Shown: positions 41,611 through 51,219 of the stretch, in pieces
Numbering within the stretch: the stretch's first letter is position 1
Layout of the letters: each line of letters begins with the position of its first letter
Assembly (NCBI GenBank): GCA_902790325.1
Contig: CADARP010000004.1
Location: 1-64,000 of the forward strand
DNA from: Oscillospiraceae bacterium
GTDB lineage: Bacteria > Bacillota > Clostridia > Oscillospirales > Acutalibacteraceae
Direction: 5' to 3'
Length of the DNA stretch: 64,000 nucleotides
The notes under the pieces: model-generated
What the model saw: only the letters and a program-made list of their open reading frames with translations
Databases searched by the model: none
What the model was told of the DNA's origin: nothing
Translations under genes and position numbers: made by a program

Positions 41611-42646
41611 TATCTGTCTCCACGTGGATCGTCTCGCCGTCCGAGTACATCCGGATGCTGCCCATCGTGTCGGTGCGCAGTACGGTCGTGTCGAGCTTGG
41701 ACAGCTTTTCCATCGTCTCGCGGTGCGGGTGGCCGTAATCATTGCCGGCGCCGCAGGAAATGACGCTGTATGCGGGACTGACGGCGTTGAGAAACGACAT
41801 GGTCGATGAGGTGTTTGAGCCGTGATGTCCGAGCTTGAGGACGCTTGCGTCGAGATACTGCGCATAGTCTCCGTTCAGCAGCTCCTTTTCCACCGCGCTT
41901 TCGGCGTCTCCCGTGAACAGGAACGATGTATTGCCCCAGTCGAGGCGCAGCACGACGGACATGTTGTTGAGATCGTCCGACTGCCGGGCGGGGGACAGCA
42001 CGGTGCATGTGCCCTTGCCGAGCGAAAAGGTATAGCCCGGCTTTGCGGCAATCGTCGCCGCGCCGGACTTCCTGACGGCGGTCAGGAACGATTTGTAGAA
42101 AGAATGCGTCGGCGTATTTGCTTTTGACAGCCGCGGCATGAGAACGTTCCGCACGGTGAACGAATTGATCACGTCGTCCATGCTGCCGATGTGATCGGAG
42201 TGCGGATGCGTTGCCACGACGTACTCGAGCGTGTCGTCGCCGTATTGTTTGATATACTCCGTCACGGTCTTTTCATTGCCGCGCTCGCCTGCGTCGATCA
42301 GCATCGTGTCGCCGTTCGGCGCTTCGATGAGGATGCTGTCGCCCTGCCCGACGTCGATGAAATGCACGGCAAGGCACCGGCTGTAGACGACCGGCGGTTC
42401 GGTCAGAACGGCAAGAGAGCCGAGCTCGTCCCACGTCGGCAGCGGTCCGCCGTTCAGCTCCGAGAGCGTGATGGCGGTCGCCGTGACGAGCAGAAGCAGC
42501 ACGATCACGATCGTCCGCTTTTTCTGCCGTTTCGTGTCGAACAGGTACCGGTCATCCGCATCCGGTTCCGGGATCTGTACGGGAATTTCGTTTTCGTAAG
42601 TTTCGTCGCTGCGTTCTTTTTTGCTGCGTTCTTTTTCGTTACTCAA
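41603..42646 (-). CDS. Membrane-anchored ComEC/Rec2-like metallo-beta-lactamase hydrolase
   Basis: A 347-residue protein. A short cytoplasmic N-terminus is followed by one TM helix (about 44-62). An outside MBL domain follows: [15 protein letters not shown], metal motif THPHSDH (146-152), FTGDAE and [12 protein letters not shown]. It matches the C-terminal hydrolase of ComEC, which degrades one DNA strand during uptake, and free-standing homologues of unknown role. The start is probably TTG 42646, in an overlap with the ftsK stop, with GAGGAAG as RBS. Confidence 0.83.
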   Translation of the reverse strand: MSNEKERSKKERSDETYENEIPVQIPEPDADDRYLFDTKRQKKRTIVIVLLLLVTATAITLSELNGGPLPTWDELGSLAVLTEPPVVYSRCLAVHFIDVGQGDSILIEAPNGDTMLIDAGERGNEKTVTEYIKQYGDDTLEYVVATHPHSDHIGSMDDVINSFTVRNVLMPRLSKANTPTHSFYKSFLTAVRKSGAATIAAKPGYTFSLGKGTCTVLSPARQSDDLNNMSVVLRLDWGNTSFLFTGDAESAVEKELLNGDYAQYLDASVLKLGHHGSNTSSTMSFLNAVSPAYSVISCGAGNDYGHPHRETMEKLSKLDTTVLRTDTMGSIRMYSDGETIHVETDNG

Positions 42647-45335
42647 AATCTTCCTCTGCGTCTTCGTATTCGTCCACGTCGAACGGCGGTTCGTCATCGC
42701 TCTCCGGCGCGGGCGCGGGATCGGACGACGAAGCGCACATTTCCATCCATTGCTGCTTGGTGATGAGCACCTTGCGCGGTTTGCTTCCCTCGAACGGGCC
42801 GACGATCTTGCGTTCCTCCAGCTCGTCGATCAAGCGCGCGGCACGGGCATAGCCGAGACTGAGCTTGCGCTGCAGCAGCGTCGTCGACGCCATGCCTGCT
42901 TCGACGACCACTTCGATCGCCTTTTGCAGCTTGTCGTCCACGGGCGCTGCGCTGCCGCCTTCCTCCGCGAGCGGTTCCGCGCCTTTCTTCTTGACGGCGG
43001 ACTGCTTTTCGATCTCGTCCATGACGGCCTCGTCATAGGACGTTTCTTCCTGGTTGCGGATAAAGCTGACGACTTTTTCGACTTCCTGTTCCGACACGAA
43101 ACAGCCCTGTACGCGCAGCGGCTTTGACATGCCGACGGGGCTGTACAGCATGTCGCCGTAGCCCAGCAGTTTCTCCGCGCCCGCGGTGTCGAGAATGGTG
43201 CGCGAGTCGATCTGCGAGGAGACCGACAGCGCGATGCGGCTGGGAATGTTCGCCTTGATCAGACCCGTGATGACGTCCACGGACGGACGCTGCGTCGCAA
43301 TCACGAGATGCATGCCGGCGGCACGCGCCATCTGCGCCAGACGGCAGATCGCGTCTTCGACCTCGTTCTGCGCGACCATCATCAGATCGGACAGCTCGTC
43401 GATAAAGATCACGATGCGGCTCATGCGCTCCATTTCGGGGTCATCGTCCGCAAGACGGTTGTAGCCCGCGATGTCGCGCACATTGCGCTCGGAGAATTTC
43501 TTGTAACGGCCGAGCATCTCCGTCACAGCCCAGCCCAGTGCGCCGGACGCCTTGCGCGGGTCGGACACGACGGGGACGAGCAGATGCGGGATGCCGCTGT
43601 ATACGGTGAACTCGACCTGCTTGGGGTCGATCATCAGGAGCTTGACTTCGCTCGGTTCGGCATTGTAGAGGATGCTCATGATCATGGAATTGACGCATAC
43701 CGATTTGCCGGAACCGGTCGTGCCGGCGATCAGCAGATGCGGCATACGCGCGAGATCCGCGCAGATCACGTTGCCCGCGATGTCCTTGCCCAGGGCAACG
43801 TTGAGGATGCTCTTTTGCCTGCCCTTGCGGTAGACGTCGGTGTCGATGATCTCGCGCAGCGTCACGGATGCTTTGGCGCGGTTGGGCACCTCGATGCCGA
43901 TGGCCGCTTTGTTGGGGATCGGCGCTTCGATTCGCACGCCGGACGCCGCCAGGCGCAGCGCGATGTCGTCGGACAGGTTCGTGATCTTGCTGATCTTGAC
44001 GCCCTCTGCGGGTACGAGCTCATAGCGCGTCACGGACGGACCGCGGAACACGCCGGTGATCTCGGCTTTGACGTTGAAGCTCTCCAGCGTTTTGATCAGC
44101 AGCGCAGAGTTCTGCTCGATCTCCGCCTGGCTGCTGCCGTATTCGGCGTTGTAGACCGGCTCCGCCAGACAGTCGATCGGCGGCTTGCGGTACGCCGCGG
44201 CCGCATCCGGCTCTCCGACGACCGGCGGCGCTTCGATCGGCTCCTCCGGCTGCACGGATTCGGGCTGCGGTTCTTTCTTCTTGCGCGGCCGGCGCGGCGG
44301 CGTCTCGACCGGGATCGGCGGCTGCGCTTCGGCAGGCGGTTCCTGCGGCACGGGCGGTTCCTGCGGCAAAGGCGATTCCTCGCCCTGCAGTACCGGCGGG
44401 CGCATGGGGTTGACGGGCTTCGTCTTGTCATTCTCGGCATAGATGAAGTCCGGCAGGAAATTGTCGTTCTGTTCGTAGTCGATCTTTTGGGCCGGGTCTG
44501 GACCGATCCGGATATCGGGATTGAACCGCTTCGGCTTGTCCGCGGTTTGCTGCTGCGTTTGCGCGGCGCGCTGTTCTTCTTCGATCCGTTTGCGCTCGGC
44601 ACGTTCCTGCTCCTGCTCGCGGTGCCGCTGCATGCCGCGCTCGAGACGCGCGTCCGCCATCGTGCCGACCTTCTTGACCGGCTCCGCGAACCAGTGGTAC
44701 AGCCGCAGCAGCGTCGTGCCGGAGAACAGCATGAACGACACGAACAGCGCGATGACCATCGTGATCATGGCGGGCGTTTTGCCGAACATTTTCGCAAACA
44801 CGAAACCGACCGCCGCGCCCAGCACGCCGCCGCTGCGCACGATCGATTCCTGGTTCCACGCGTCCGTGATCTGCATCTGCAGACCGTTTTCCGCAAGGTA
44901 CGCGCTGTCGTGGAAACCGACGTGGACGATGGCGCCGAGGATCACGGCGAACACTGCCGCACAGATCAGCTCCGAACGCATCCCGCTCAGCGGCTTGTTG
45001 ACCGCGAAGAAAACGGCCAGCACCAGCAGAATGATCGGTAGCGCCCACGCGCACACGCCGAACAGACCGAACAGGCCGGTGTGCATGGAATTCCACACGC
45101 TGTCGCCTGGGATGACCGCGATGAAAAACAGCAGCGCGGCGGCGGCGAACAGCAGGATCGCCGTGCGCTGACGCGTTGCCTGCTGCATGGACTCGATCTG
45201 CTCCGCCTGCTCTTTTTTCGATTTGGACGCGGCTGTTTTGGACGCGGCCGCTTTCGACGAAGCGGACGATTTTGTTTTCGGTTTGGAAGAGGCCGCCGGC
45301 TTCTTTGCGCCGGACGTCGTTTTCTTTTCTGCCAA
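42639..45335 (-). CDS. FtsK/SpoIIIE family DNA translocase
   Basis: An 898-residue DNA pump. A Lys/Ala/Ser-rich N-terminus precedes four TM helices (about 50-190), then a Pro/Gln/Glu-rich linker (about 230-380). The motor has Walker A GTTGSGKS (about 538-545) and Walker [15 protein letters not shown]-terminal gamma winged helix ([21 protein letters not shown]) reads KOPS/SRS-like sites. The start is probably TTG 45335 with GAGGG upstream. It moves chromosomal DNA through the septum in division or sporulation. Promoter at 45390-45418. Confidence 0.95.
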   Translation of the reverse strand: MAEKKTTSGAKKPAASSKPKTKSSASSKAAASKTAASKSKKEQAEQIESMQQATRQRTAILLFAAAALLFFIAVIPGDSVWNSMHTGLFGLFGVCAWALPIILLVLAVFFAVNKPLSGMRSELICAAVFAVILGAIVHVGFHDSAYLAENGLQMQITDAWNQESIVRSGGVLGAAVGFVFAKMFGKTPAMITMVIALFVSFMLFSGTTLLRLYHWFAEPVKKVGTMADARLERGMQRHREQEQERAERKRIEEEQRAAQTQQQTADKPKRFNPDIRIGPDPAQKIDYEQNDNFLPDFIYAENDKTKPVNPMRPPVLQGEESPLPQEPPVPQEPPAEAQPPIPVETPPRRPRKKKEPQPESVQPEEPIEAPPVVGEPDAAAAYRKPPIDCLAEPVYNAEYGSSQAEIEQNSALLIKTLESFNVKAEITGVFRGPSVTRYELVPAEGVKISKITNLSDDIALRLAASGVRIEAPIPNKAAIGIEVPNRAKASVTLREIIDTDVYRKGRQKSILNVALGKDIAGNVICADLARMPHLLIAGTTGSGKSVCVNSMIMSILYNAEPSEVKLLMIDPKQVEFTVYSGIPHLLVPVVSDPRKASGALGWAVTEMLGRYKKFSERNVRDIAGYNRLADDDPEMERMSRIVIFIDELSDLMMVAQNEVEDAICRLAQMARAAGMHLVIATQRPSVDVITGLIKANIPSRIALSVSSQIDSRTILDTAGAEKLLGYGDMLYSPVGMSKPLRVQGCFVSEQEVEKVVSFIRNQEETSYDEAVMDEIEKQSAVKKKGAEPLAEEGGSAAPVDDKLQKAIEVVVEAGMASTTLLQRKLSLGYARAARLIDELEERKIVGPFEGSKPRKVLITKQQWMEMCASSSDPAPAPESDDEPPFDVDEYEDAEEDFE

Positions 45336-45389
45336 AATGATCCCTCTCTTAAAAACCATATATATTGAGGTTAAATTATACTAATCTAC

Positions 45390-45418
45390 ATTATATCACC
45401 ATTTTGACTGCAGGGCAA
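45390..45418 (-). promoter_or_regulatory. Promoter of ftsK
   Basis: TTGCCC, 17-bp spacer, TATAAT on the minus strand. Confidence 0.65.
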
Positions 45419-45511
45419 GAGTTTTTTGTAAAAAAATCGTACATTTGTTTTGTTTGGAGTTGGGTGCACTTATTTTTTGTAATTAAAAATTGAAATTTAA
45501 ATAAAAAACAC

Positions 45512-45540
45512 TTGCGTAACCAGTACAGTCTTGCTATAAT
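45512..45540 (+). promoter_or_regulatory. Promoter of DUF4474-like paralogue 1
   Basis: TTGCGT, 17-bp spacer with ACAGTCTTG, TATAAT. Nearly the same promoter precedes paralogue 2 at 46931. Confidence 0.8.
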
Positions 45541-45584
45541 ACTTATAATTTTCCAAAAAGATAAACTCCCGAAGGATAAGCACC

Positions 45585-46802
45585 ATGAAGATCTTCAAAC
45601 GTTTCCTTGCAATCCTGCTTGCCGTGCTGACCGCGGCTTCCCTGTGTACGCCTGCTCTGGCGGTTCCTGCCGCACCGCAGGAAGCGCCGCAGATGACGAG
45701 CATCGAGGAATACAAGTCTTTTATCAAGCATGCGGGCGGGCGCAGCTTTGCCGACAGATTCTACGGCTTTTTGCGCGTAATGCGATTCAATTTCCGCCTG
45801 ATGTCGGGTCAGCTTCTGCTGCCGGACCGCAATTTTCCGGTGAGCATTGATCCGCTGATCGAAGGCTACTGCGCCTATATCGCCGCAAACTCCGACCTGG
45901 ACGTGACGCGCATCCTGACGAATCTGCCCGAAACGAGCATGCCCGCAGAGCTGCTTGTGCGAACATTCGGCATCGACACCGACAAAATGCGCGCCGGCAT
46001 GTACAAAAAGCGCGACGAGCTGTGGGATCAGGGGAAGTACGGACTTGCGAGCGTATACTACTTCCTCGGCGCTTATTTCAGCGTGATGGACAGCTGCGAC
46101 GTGACCGCCGTGCCGACAGACGAGGAAAACGTGCACGAAGTGGTGCTGCGGCTTCGGTACCGAAACGGCTCGACGGAGGAGCTTCATCCCGGCATTTTTC
46201 TCAACAGCGAGACGGGCGAGGCGTATAACCGCGACGGCAGGGGTATGGTCGGTACGGGATTCAACTGCTCGATGTACGATCTGCTGGTCTACGCGACCGT
46301 AAACTCTTGGATGCGCGATTTCGGATTCTGTGTCTGGTACGATCTGGCGTGCTACATTTCTCCGGACTGGATGTGGGATTACAGGACGCGCCGGTTCAAA
46401 TTTGACTATGCCGACAGGGAATGGATGATCCAGATCTGGAAGGGCAGTTATCTGATCACCAACGGCGGAGAGGTCGGTCTGTACAACCGCGAAAAGAAAA
46501 AGTTCGGGACATACTATAACTGTGTTTCCGACGCGGATATGCTCGTCATGTCGCTGGACGTGATCCGCGGCAGCGATACGATCGTTTCGATCCCTGCGCA
46601 GCGGCATTGGTGGGTCAACGGATTCAAAATGACGAAGGACATCGTCGCGCCGAACGCGCTGACGCTGCGCGCTTCGATCGAGATGCGGGACGAACAGATG
46701 CTGAAAGCGTTCTGCAAAGCGATCGACCGCGAGATCCACCGCGATGTGACATATACGACGGACGGCCTTACCGTGTATCTTGAATGGCTGTGCAGGCGTT
46801 AG
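45585..46802 (+). CDS. Secreted DUF4474-like protein, paralogue 1
   Basis: A 405-residue exported protein. The signal peptide is residues 1-26 (FKRFLAILLAVLTAASL). The middle (about 30-220) is helical with no known motif. The C-terminal 170 residues contain FGFCVWYDL, RRFKFDYADREWMIQIWKGS and GGEVGLYNREKK, the pattern I associate with DUF4474. The function is unknown; the WMIQIWKG core suggests a compact beta domain. It is followed by a hairpin (46845-46883) and by a paralogue sharing well over half its residues. Several Cys are placed for disulfides outside the cell. Confidence 0.72.
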   Translation: MKIFKRFLAILLAVLTAASLCTPALAVPAAPQEAPQMTSIEEYKSFIKHAGGRSFADRFYGFLRVMRFNFRLMSGQLLLPDRNFPVSIDPLIEGYCAYIAANSDLDVTRILTNLPETSMPAELLVRTFGIDTDKMRAGMYKKRDELWDQGKYGLASVYYFLGAYFSVMDSCDVTAVPTDEENVHEVVLRLRYRNGSTEELHPGIFLNSETGEAYNRDGRGMVGTGFNCSMYDLLVYATVNSWMRDFGFCVWYDLACYISPDWMWDYRTRRFKFDYADREWMIQIWKGSYLITNGGEVGLYNREKKKFGTYYNCVSDADMLVMSLDVIRGSDTIVSIPAQRHWWVNGFKMTKDIVAPNALTLRASIEMRDEQMLKAFCKAIDREIHRDVTYTTDGLTVYLEWLCRR

Positions 46803-46847
46803 CCGACAAAACCTGTAAATCCATCCGGCGTTTCTACAAAAAGTCCC

Positions 46848-46885
46848 GCAGCCGCACAAACCGTGCCGCCGGGGCTTTTTTGCTG
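46848..46885 (+). terminator. Terminator of DUF4474-like paralogue 1
   Basis: A GTCCCGCAGCCGCAC...GTGCCGCCGGGGC hairpin is followed by TTTTTTG. It is related in layout to the hairpin after paralogue 2. Confidence 0.65.
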
Positions 46886-46930
46886 TATCAGGAATAAAAA
46901 GCATCGGTTCGGAAGTTTTATAAAAAACGC

Positions 46931-46959
46931 TTGCGTCGGACGGACAGTCTTGTTATAAT
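46931..46959 (+). promoter_or_regulatory. Promoter of DUF4474-like paralogue 2
   Basis: TTGCGT, 17-bp spacer, TATAAT. The -35 to -10 segment shares AAAAAAC upstream and ACAGTCTTG in the spacer with 45512-45540, showing that the promoter was duplicated with the gene. Confidence 0.8.
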
Positions 46960-46990
46960 ACAAGAAAACAGTATCAAGAGAGAGTATGCC

Positions 46991-48220
46991 ATGAAGTTCA
47001 CAAAACGTTTTCTTGCGATCCTCCTTGCCGTGCTGACGGCGGTTTCCATGTGCCAGCCCGCTTTCGCCGTTTCGGCAAGATCCGCCGCGCGGCAGGCGCC
47101 GCAGATCAACAGCTCCGAAGATTATGAACAACTCGTCCAAAGTGCGCGCGGCAGGTTCTACGGCAATCAGTTTTACGGCTTTTTGCGGCTGCTGCGCGGG
47201 TTCGCGCGTATGGTGTTCGGGCAGATGCTGATGCCCGACCGGAATTTTAAAGTGACGATCGACCCGATCCTTGAGGAATACTGCGCGCTGATCGCCGCCG
47301 ATTCCCAGCTGGACATCAAACGCATCCTCACAAGTCTGCCCGAAACGAGCAAGCCGGCGGAGCTGATCCACCGGACGTTCAAGTTCGATACCGACGCCAT
47401 GCGTGCCGAGCTCTATAAGGTGCGTGACAAGTATAACGACGAAGGGCTGCCCGGTATTGCGTTCGTCTTCTATTTCATGGGCGTTTACTTCAGCGTACTC
47501 GAGGGCTGCGAAGTGCTCGCCGAGCCGACCGGCACGGAACACGAGCATCAGGTCAAGCTCATCATTCGCTACCAGAACGGTTCGACGGAAGAGCTGTATC
47601 CGGGTATCTATATCAACGGCGAAACCGGTCAGGCGTATAAACCCAACGGCAAGGGCATCATCGACCTGGGCTACAACTGCTCGGTGTACGATATGCTGAT
47701 CTACGCGACCGTCGACGCGTGGATGCGCCAGTTCGGCTTCTGCGTCTGGTACGATCTGTTGAGCGATCTCGCGCCCAACTGGATGATTCATTACGCGACG
47801 CGTCGGTTCAAGTTTGACTACGGCGACAGGGAGTGGATGATCCAGATCTGGAAGGGCAGCTACCTGATCACCAACGGCGGCGAGGTCGGCATCTACAACC
47901 GCGAAAAGGAGAAAAACGGCAGCTACTACGACTGCGCCCGCGACGAGGATATGCTCGTCATGTCGCTGGAGGTGTACAACGGCAGGGAAAAGATCGTTTC
48001 GCTTCCCGCGCAGCGGCACTGGTGGGTCAACGGCTTCAAGCTGACGAAGAACATCGCCGCGCCGGCCGCGCTTACGCTGCGCACCTCGATCGAGATGAAG
48101 GACGAGCAGATGCTGGATGCGTTCTGCAAGGCGATCGACCGCGAAATGCACCGCGACGTGACGTACACGACGGAAGGCCTTACCGTCTATCTCGAATGGC
48201 TGAGCGTGAATAAACCGTAA
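46991..48220 (+). CDS. Secreted DUF4474-like protein, paralogue 2
   Basis: A 409-residue exported protein (signal peptide FTKRFLAILLAVLTAVSM). It is collinear with paralogue 1 over its whole length, with the same DREWMIQIWKGSYLITNGGE core, QRHWWVNGFK and the C-terminal TYTTEGLTVYLEWL. ATG 46991 was chosen from the signal peptide alignment with paralogue 1. The tandem copies with duplicated promoters show a recent duplication and continued selection for both. The capsid cassette begins 114 nt downstream on the same strand, separated by a strong stem-loop. Confidence 0.72.
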   Translation: MKFTKRFLAILLAVLTAVSMCQPAFAVSARSAARQAPQINSSEDYEQLVQSARGRFYGNQFYGFLRLLRGFARMVFGQMLMPDRNFKVTIDPILEEYCALIAADSQLDIKRILTSLPETSKPAELIHRTFKFDTDAMRAELYKVRDKYNDEGLPGIAFVFYFMGVYFSVLEGCEVLAEPTGTEHEHQVKLIIRYQNGSTEELYPGIYINGETGQAYKPNGKGIIDLGYNCSVYDMLIYATVDAWMRQFGFCVWYDLLSDLAPNWMIHYATRRFKFDYGDREWMIQIWKGSYLITNGGEVGIYNREKEKNGSYYDCARDEDMLVMSLEVYNGREKIVSLPAQRHWWVNGFKLTKNIAAPAALTLRTSIEMKDEQMLDAFCKAIDREMHRDVTYTTEGLTVYLEWLSVNKP

Positions 48221-48258
48221 ATACCCTGTAAATATTTCAAGAACATTTCGTCAAAAAG

Positions 48259-48311
48259 TCCCAAAGTTGCACAAATCATGCAACTTTGGGGCTTTTTTTG
48301 ACTATAGGTGA
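48259..48311 (+). other. Stem-loop with downstream GACTATAGGTGA motif, copy 2 (before terS)
   Basis: GTCCCAAAGTTGCA (48259-48272) pairs with TGCAACTTTGGGGC (48279-48292), followed by seven T and then GACTATAGGTGA (48300-48311). As a terminator it would end paralogue 2 and insulate the terminase gene. The shared 12-mer after the T run, also at 1023-1034, is not part of a terminator and may be a promoter element or packaging-related signal. Confidence 0.6.
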
Positions 48312-48334
48312 AGAGACAGTCCGGAGGTAACGAA

Positions 48335-48823
48335 ATGAAGAAGCTCACGAAAAAAGAAAAGCTGTTTTGTCTGTACTACGCGCAGAACCGCAACGGCCGC
48401 GAGGCAGCCGCCAAGGCGGGGTACGCTCTGCCCGAGCAGGCAGCCCTGCGACTGCTGCAGGACGCGCGGCTGCGCAGGGAGCTGGAAACGCTCGCCGGAA
48501 AGGAACAGGCAGACACGGCCGAACTCGTGGCTGGTTACCGCAAGCTCGCATTCGGGTCCGGAACCGATGCGCTCCGGCTTCTCTTCGGCAGCGTGCAGCC
48601 CGAGGACTTCGACGCACTTGATCTGTTCAACGTCGCGGAGATCAAGAAGCCCAAGGACGGTGCGCTGGAGATCAAATTCTTCGACCGGCTCAAGGCGCTC
48701 GAGCATCTTGAGGCGCTCTCGTCGGCGGACCGCACGGATCCGGGTCTGCCGCTGTACCGCGCGCTGATGCGCAGCGTCGGGACGGCCGAAGAGCCGGGAG
48801 GTGACGAACATCCCGCTCTCTGA
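48335..48823 (+). CDS. Phage terminase small subunit
   Basis: A 162-residue protein with the N-terminal DNA-binding start KKLTKKEKLFCLYYAQNRNGREAAAKAGY, the helix-turn-helix pattern of Terminase_2-type small subunits. The remainder is helical and charged. It recognises the packaging site and hands DNA to TerL. GGAGG lies 7 nt before ATG 48335. Its end overlaps the TerL start by 23 nt. Confidence 0.85.
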   Translation: MKKLTKKEKLFCLYYAQNRNGREAAAKAGYALPEQAALRLLQDARLRRELETLAGKEQADTAELVAGYRKLAFGSGTDALRLLFGSVQPEDFDALDLFNVAEIKKPKDGALEIKFFDRLKALEHLEALSSADRTDPGLPLYRALMRSVGTAEEPGGDEHPAL

Positions 48824-50069
48824 TTTCTCGCGGTTCTCCGCAAAGCAGCTGACCGTACTCAACTGGTGGTGCGACAACAGTCCGCACCGCACACGCGACG
48901 CGATCATCTGCGACGGCGCGGTACGCTCAGGCAAGACGGTCTGCATGACGCTGTCCTTCGTCTTCTGGGCGTTTTACCGCTTCCCGGACGCGTCCTTCGC
49001 CCTGTGCGGCAAGACCATCGCCTCGCTGCGGCGCAACATTCTCGCTCCCATGCTGCCGCTGCTGCGCGAGCTGGGCTTCGACTGCACGGAACAGGTTTCC
49101 AAAAATACCGTGATCATCCGCCGCGGCGGGATCGAGCACCGGTTCTACCTGTTCGGCGGCAAGGACGAAAGCTCCGCTTCCCTGATCCAGGGCATGACGC
49201 TCGGGGGCGTTCTGCTGGACGAGGTGGCGCTCATGCCGCGCTCCTTTGTGGAGCAGGCGATGGCGCGTTGCTCGATGCAGGACGCGAAGCTGTGGTTCAA
49301 CTGCAATCCCGAGAATCCGTACCACTGGTTTTACAGGGAGTGGATACAAAAGGCAGACAGCAAAAACTGCCTGCTGCTGCACTTCACCATGCGCGACAAC
49401 CCGTCTTTGTCGGACAGCGTCCGGAAACGGTACGAAACACTGTATTCCGGCGCGTTCTACGAGCGGTTTGTCCTCGGCAAGTGGGTCAGCGTGTCGGGAC
49501 TGGTCTATCCCATGTTCCGCCCGGAGAGCCACGTTGCCGACTGGCGGGGAACGCCCCGCCGTCTGTACGTCTCCTGCGACTACGGTACCGTCAACCCCTC
49601 TTCATTCGGATTGTGGGGGCTTTCCGACGACGGCGTATGGTACCGCATGCGGGAATACTACTTCGACTCGCGCAAGGCCGGCGAACAGCGCACCGACGAG
49701 GAGCACTACGAAGGACTGGTCTCTCTCGTCGGCGGCGCGCCGGTCGAAGCGGTCATTGTCGATCCTTCCGCAGCCAGCTTTATGGAATGCATCCGCCGTC
49801 ACGGCACATTCCGTGTTCTGCCGGCTAAAAACGACGTGACGGACGGGATACGCAAAGTATCCGTCGCGCTCAAGGAAGGAAAAATCAAAATCTGTCCCGG
49901 ATGCCGGGACACCCTGCGGGAGTTCACACTCTACCGCTGGGACGAGAATTCCGTCCGTGACGTGCCGAAAAAGGAAAACGATCACGCCATGGACGATCTG
50001 CGCTACTTCGTGACCACCGCCCTCGCGCCGTCGGACGGCGGTTTCTTTTCCGTAGCCGTTGAACGCTAA
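48801..50069 (+). CDS. Phage terminase large subunit (ATPase/nuclease)
   Basis: A 422-residue packaging motor that appears intact. Walker A is GAVRSGKT (39-46); Walker B is GGVLLDEVALM (about 136-146). The RNase H-like nuclease has acidic residues in VSCDYGTVNPSSFG (about 259), AVIVDPSAAS (about 319) and NDHAMDDLRYF (about 395). GTG 48801 is the best start, although GGGAG touches it directly, so initiation may depend on coupling to TerS translation. All catalytic residues needed for packaging are present. Confidence 0.92.
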   Translation: MTNIPLSDFSRFSAKQLTVLNWWCDNSPHRTRDAIICDGAVRSGKTVCMTLSFVFWAFYRFPDASFALCGKTIASLRRNILAPMLPLLRELGFDCTEQVSKNTVIIRRGGIEHRFYLFGGKDESSASLIQGMTLGGVLLDEVALMPRSFVEQAMARCSMQDAKLWFNCNPENPYHWFYREWIQKADSKNCLLLHFTMRDNPSLSDSVRKRYETLYSGAFYERFVLGKWVSVSGLVYPMFRPESHVADWRGTPRRLYVSCDYGTVNPSSFGLWGLSDDGVWYRMREYYFDSRKAGEQRTDEEHYEGLVSLVGGAPVEAVIVDPSAASFMECIRRHGTFRVLPAKNDVTDGIRKVSVALKEGKIKICPGCRDTLREFTLYRWDENSVRDVPKKENDHAMDDLRYFVTTALAPSDGGFFSVAVER

Positions 50070-50079
50070 GGAGGTTTAT

Positions 50080-51219
50080 ATGCCTTTACGAAAGAAAAAG
50101 CCGGAGCCGGCCGTTCCGGTGCAGACCGCGCCGCGGCAGAGCTTTCAGAACATTCCTTTCTCTCTGCCGCAGCGTCTTGCGCCGCCGTGTCCCGCACTGT
50201 ATGACGCGCTGCGGGAGTCGGTTCCGGTGATCGATGCGGCAATCGGCAAGCTGGTGCGGCTGACGCTCGGCTTCTCTGCGCACTGTGAAAGCGCGGAAGC
50301 AGACCGCGCGCTCCGGGCGTTTCTCACGGACGTGCCTGTGGGCGGCTGCGGCTGCGGCGTGCATGCGTTCCTGAGCGCGTATCTCGACGGTCTGCTGACG
50401 CACGGCACCGCCGTGGGAGAGATCGTGGTGCGGGACGGCCGTGTCTGCGGATTGTATAACGCGCCGCTGTCAAATATCGAACTGCGCTATGCCGCCGACG
50501 GTTTCTCCGCCGAGGTGCTCGCGGGCAGCGGCGTCCGCACGCCCGTTCCGTATCCGGAGCTGCTGCTCCTGAGCGCATTGCGCCCCGCGCCGAACGCGCT
50601 GTACGGAACGTCATTGCTGCAGGGGCTGCCGTTTGTCAGCGGGATTCTGCTGAAGATTTTCGCCGCGACAGGCGAGAACTGGGACCGTCTGGGCAATGTG
50701 CGGTTCGCCGTCACGTACAAGCCGCAGAACGACGCGATCGACCGCGCCTACGCGAAAGAGCGCGCCATGCAGGTCGCCAAAGCGTGGAGCGAGGCGATGC
50801 AGCCGGGTTCCGGCGCGCGCGACTTCGTCAGTGTGGGCGACGTGTCCGTGCGCGTGATCGGCGCCGACTGCCCGATCCCGGACAGCGAGACGCCCGTGCG
50901 GCAGATGCTCGAGCAGATCCTTGCCAAGACCGGTCTGCCGCCGTTCCTTCTGGGACTGTCGTGGTCGTCGACCGAACGCATGTCGGCGCAGCAGGCCGAT
51001 CTGCTGACAAGCGAACTGGAAGCATACCGCGCGCTGCTCATGCCGGTGCTGCGCAAGATCCTGCGCACGTTCCTGCGCCTGTCGGGATTCACGGACGAGC
51101 CGCAGATCGAATGGAACGACGTTACGCTCCAGGACGAGGTGGAACTTGCGCGTGCAAGGCTCTATGACGCGCAGGCAAAGCAGCTGCTGCGCAAAGTCGA
51201 AAAGGAGGCTGACGCATGA
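50080..51219 (+). CDS. Phage portal protein
   Basis: A 379-residue portal subunit forming the DNA entry ring. Family-like features are the N-terminal SVPVIDAAIGKLVRLTLGF, LYGTSLLQGLPFV, and the later GLPPFLLGLSWSSTERMSAQQADLLTSELEAYRALLMPVLRKIL, which is the wing and stem region of SPP1/HK97-type portals. GGAGG precedes ATG 50080. The stop overlaps the protease gene start (ATGA). Confidence 0.87.
   Translation: MPLRKKKPEPAVPVQTAPRQSFQNIPFSLPQRLAPPCPALYDALRESVPVIDAAIGKLVRLTLGFSAHCESAEADRALRAFLTDVPVGGCGCGVHAFLSAYLDGLLTHGTAVGEIVVRDGRVCGLYNAPLSNIELRYAADGFSAEVLAGSGVRTPVPYPELLLLSALRPAPNALYGTSLLQGLPFVSGILLKIFAATGENWDRLGNVRFAVTYKPQNDAIDRAYAKERAMQVAKAWSEAMQPGSGARDFVSVGDVSVRVIGADCPIPDSETPVRQMLEQILAKTGLPPFLLGLSWSSTERMSAQQADLLTSELEAYRALLMPVLRKILRTFLRLSGFTDEPQIEWNDVTLQDEVELARARLYDAQAKQLLRKVEKEADA

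Noticed and set aside
45396-45511. A/T-rich gap between ftsK and the DUF4474-like genes as a replication origin
   Set aside because: No DnaA boxes or origin genes are seen; it is explained by two divergent promoters.
928-48220. A shared GAATAAACCGTAA at 928-940 and 48208-48220 as attachment-site repeats of a 47-kb element
   Set aside because: Only 13 bases match, the region between holds many housekeeping genes (pheST, rpsB, tsf, ftsK), and no integrase or tRNA gene is present.
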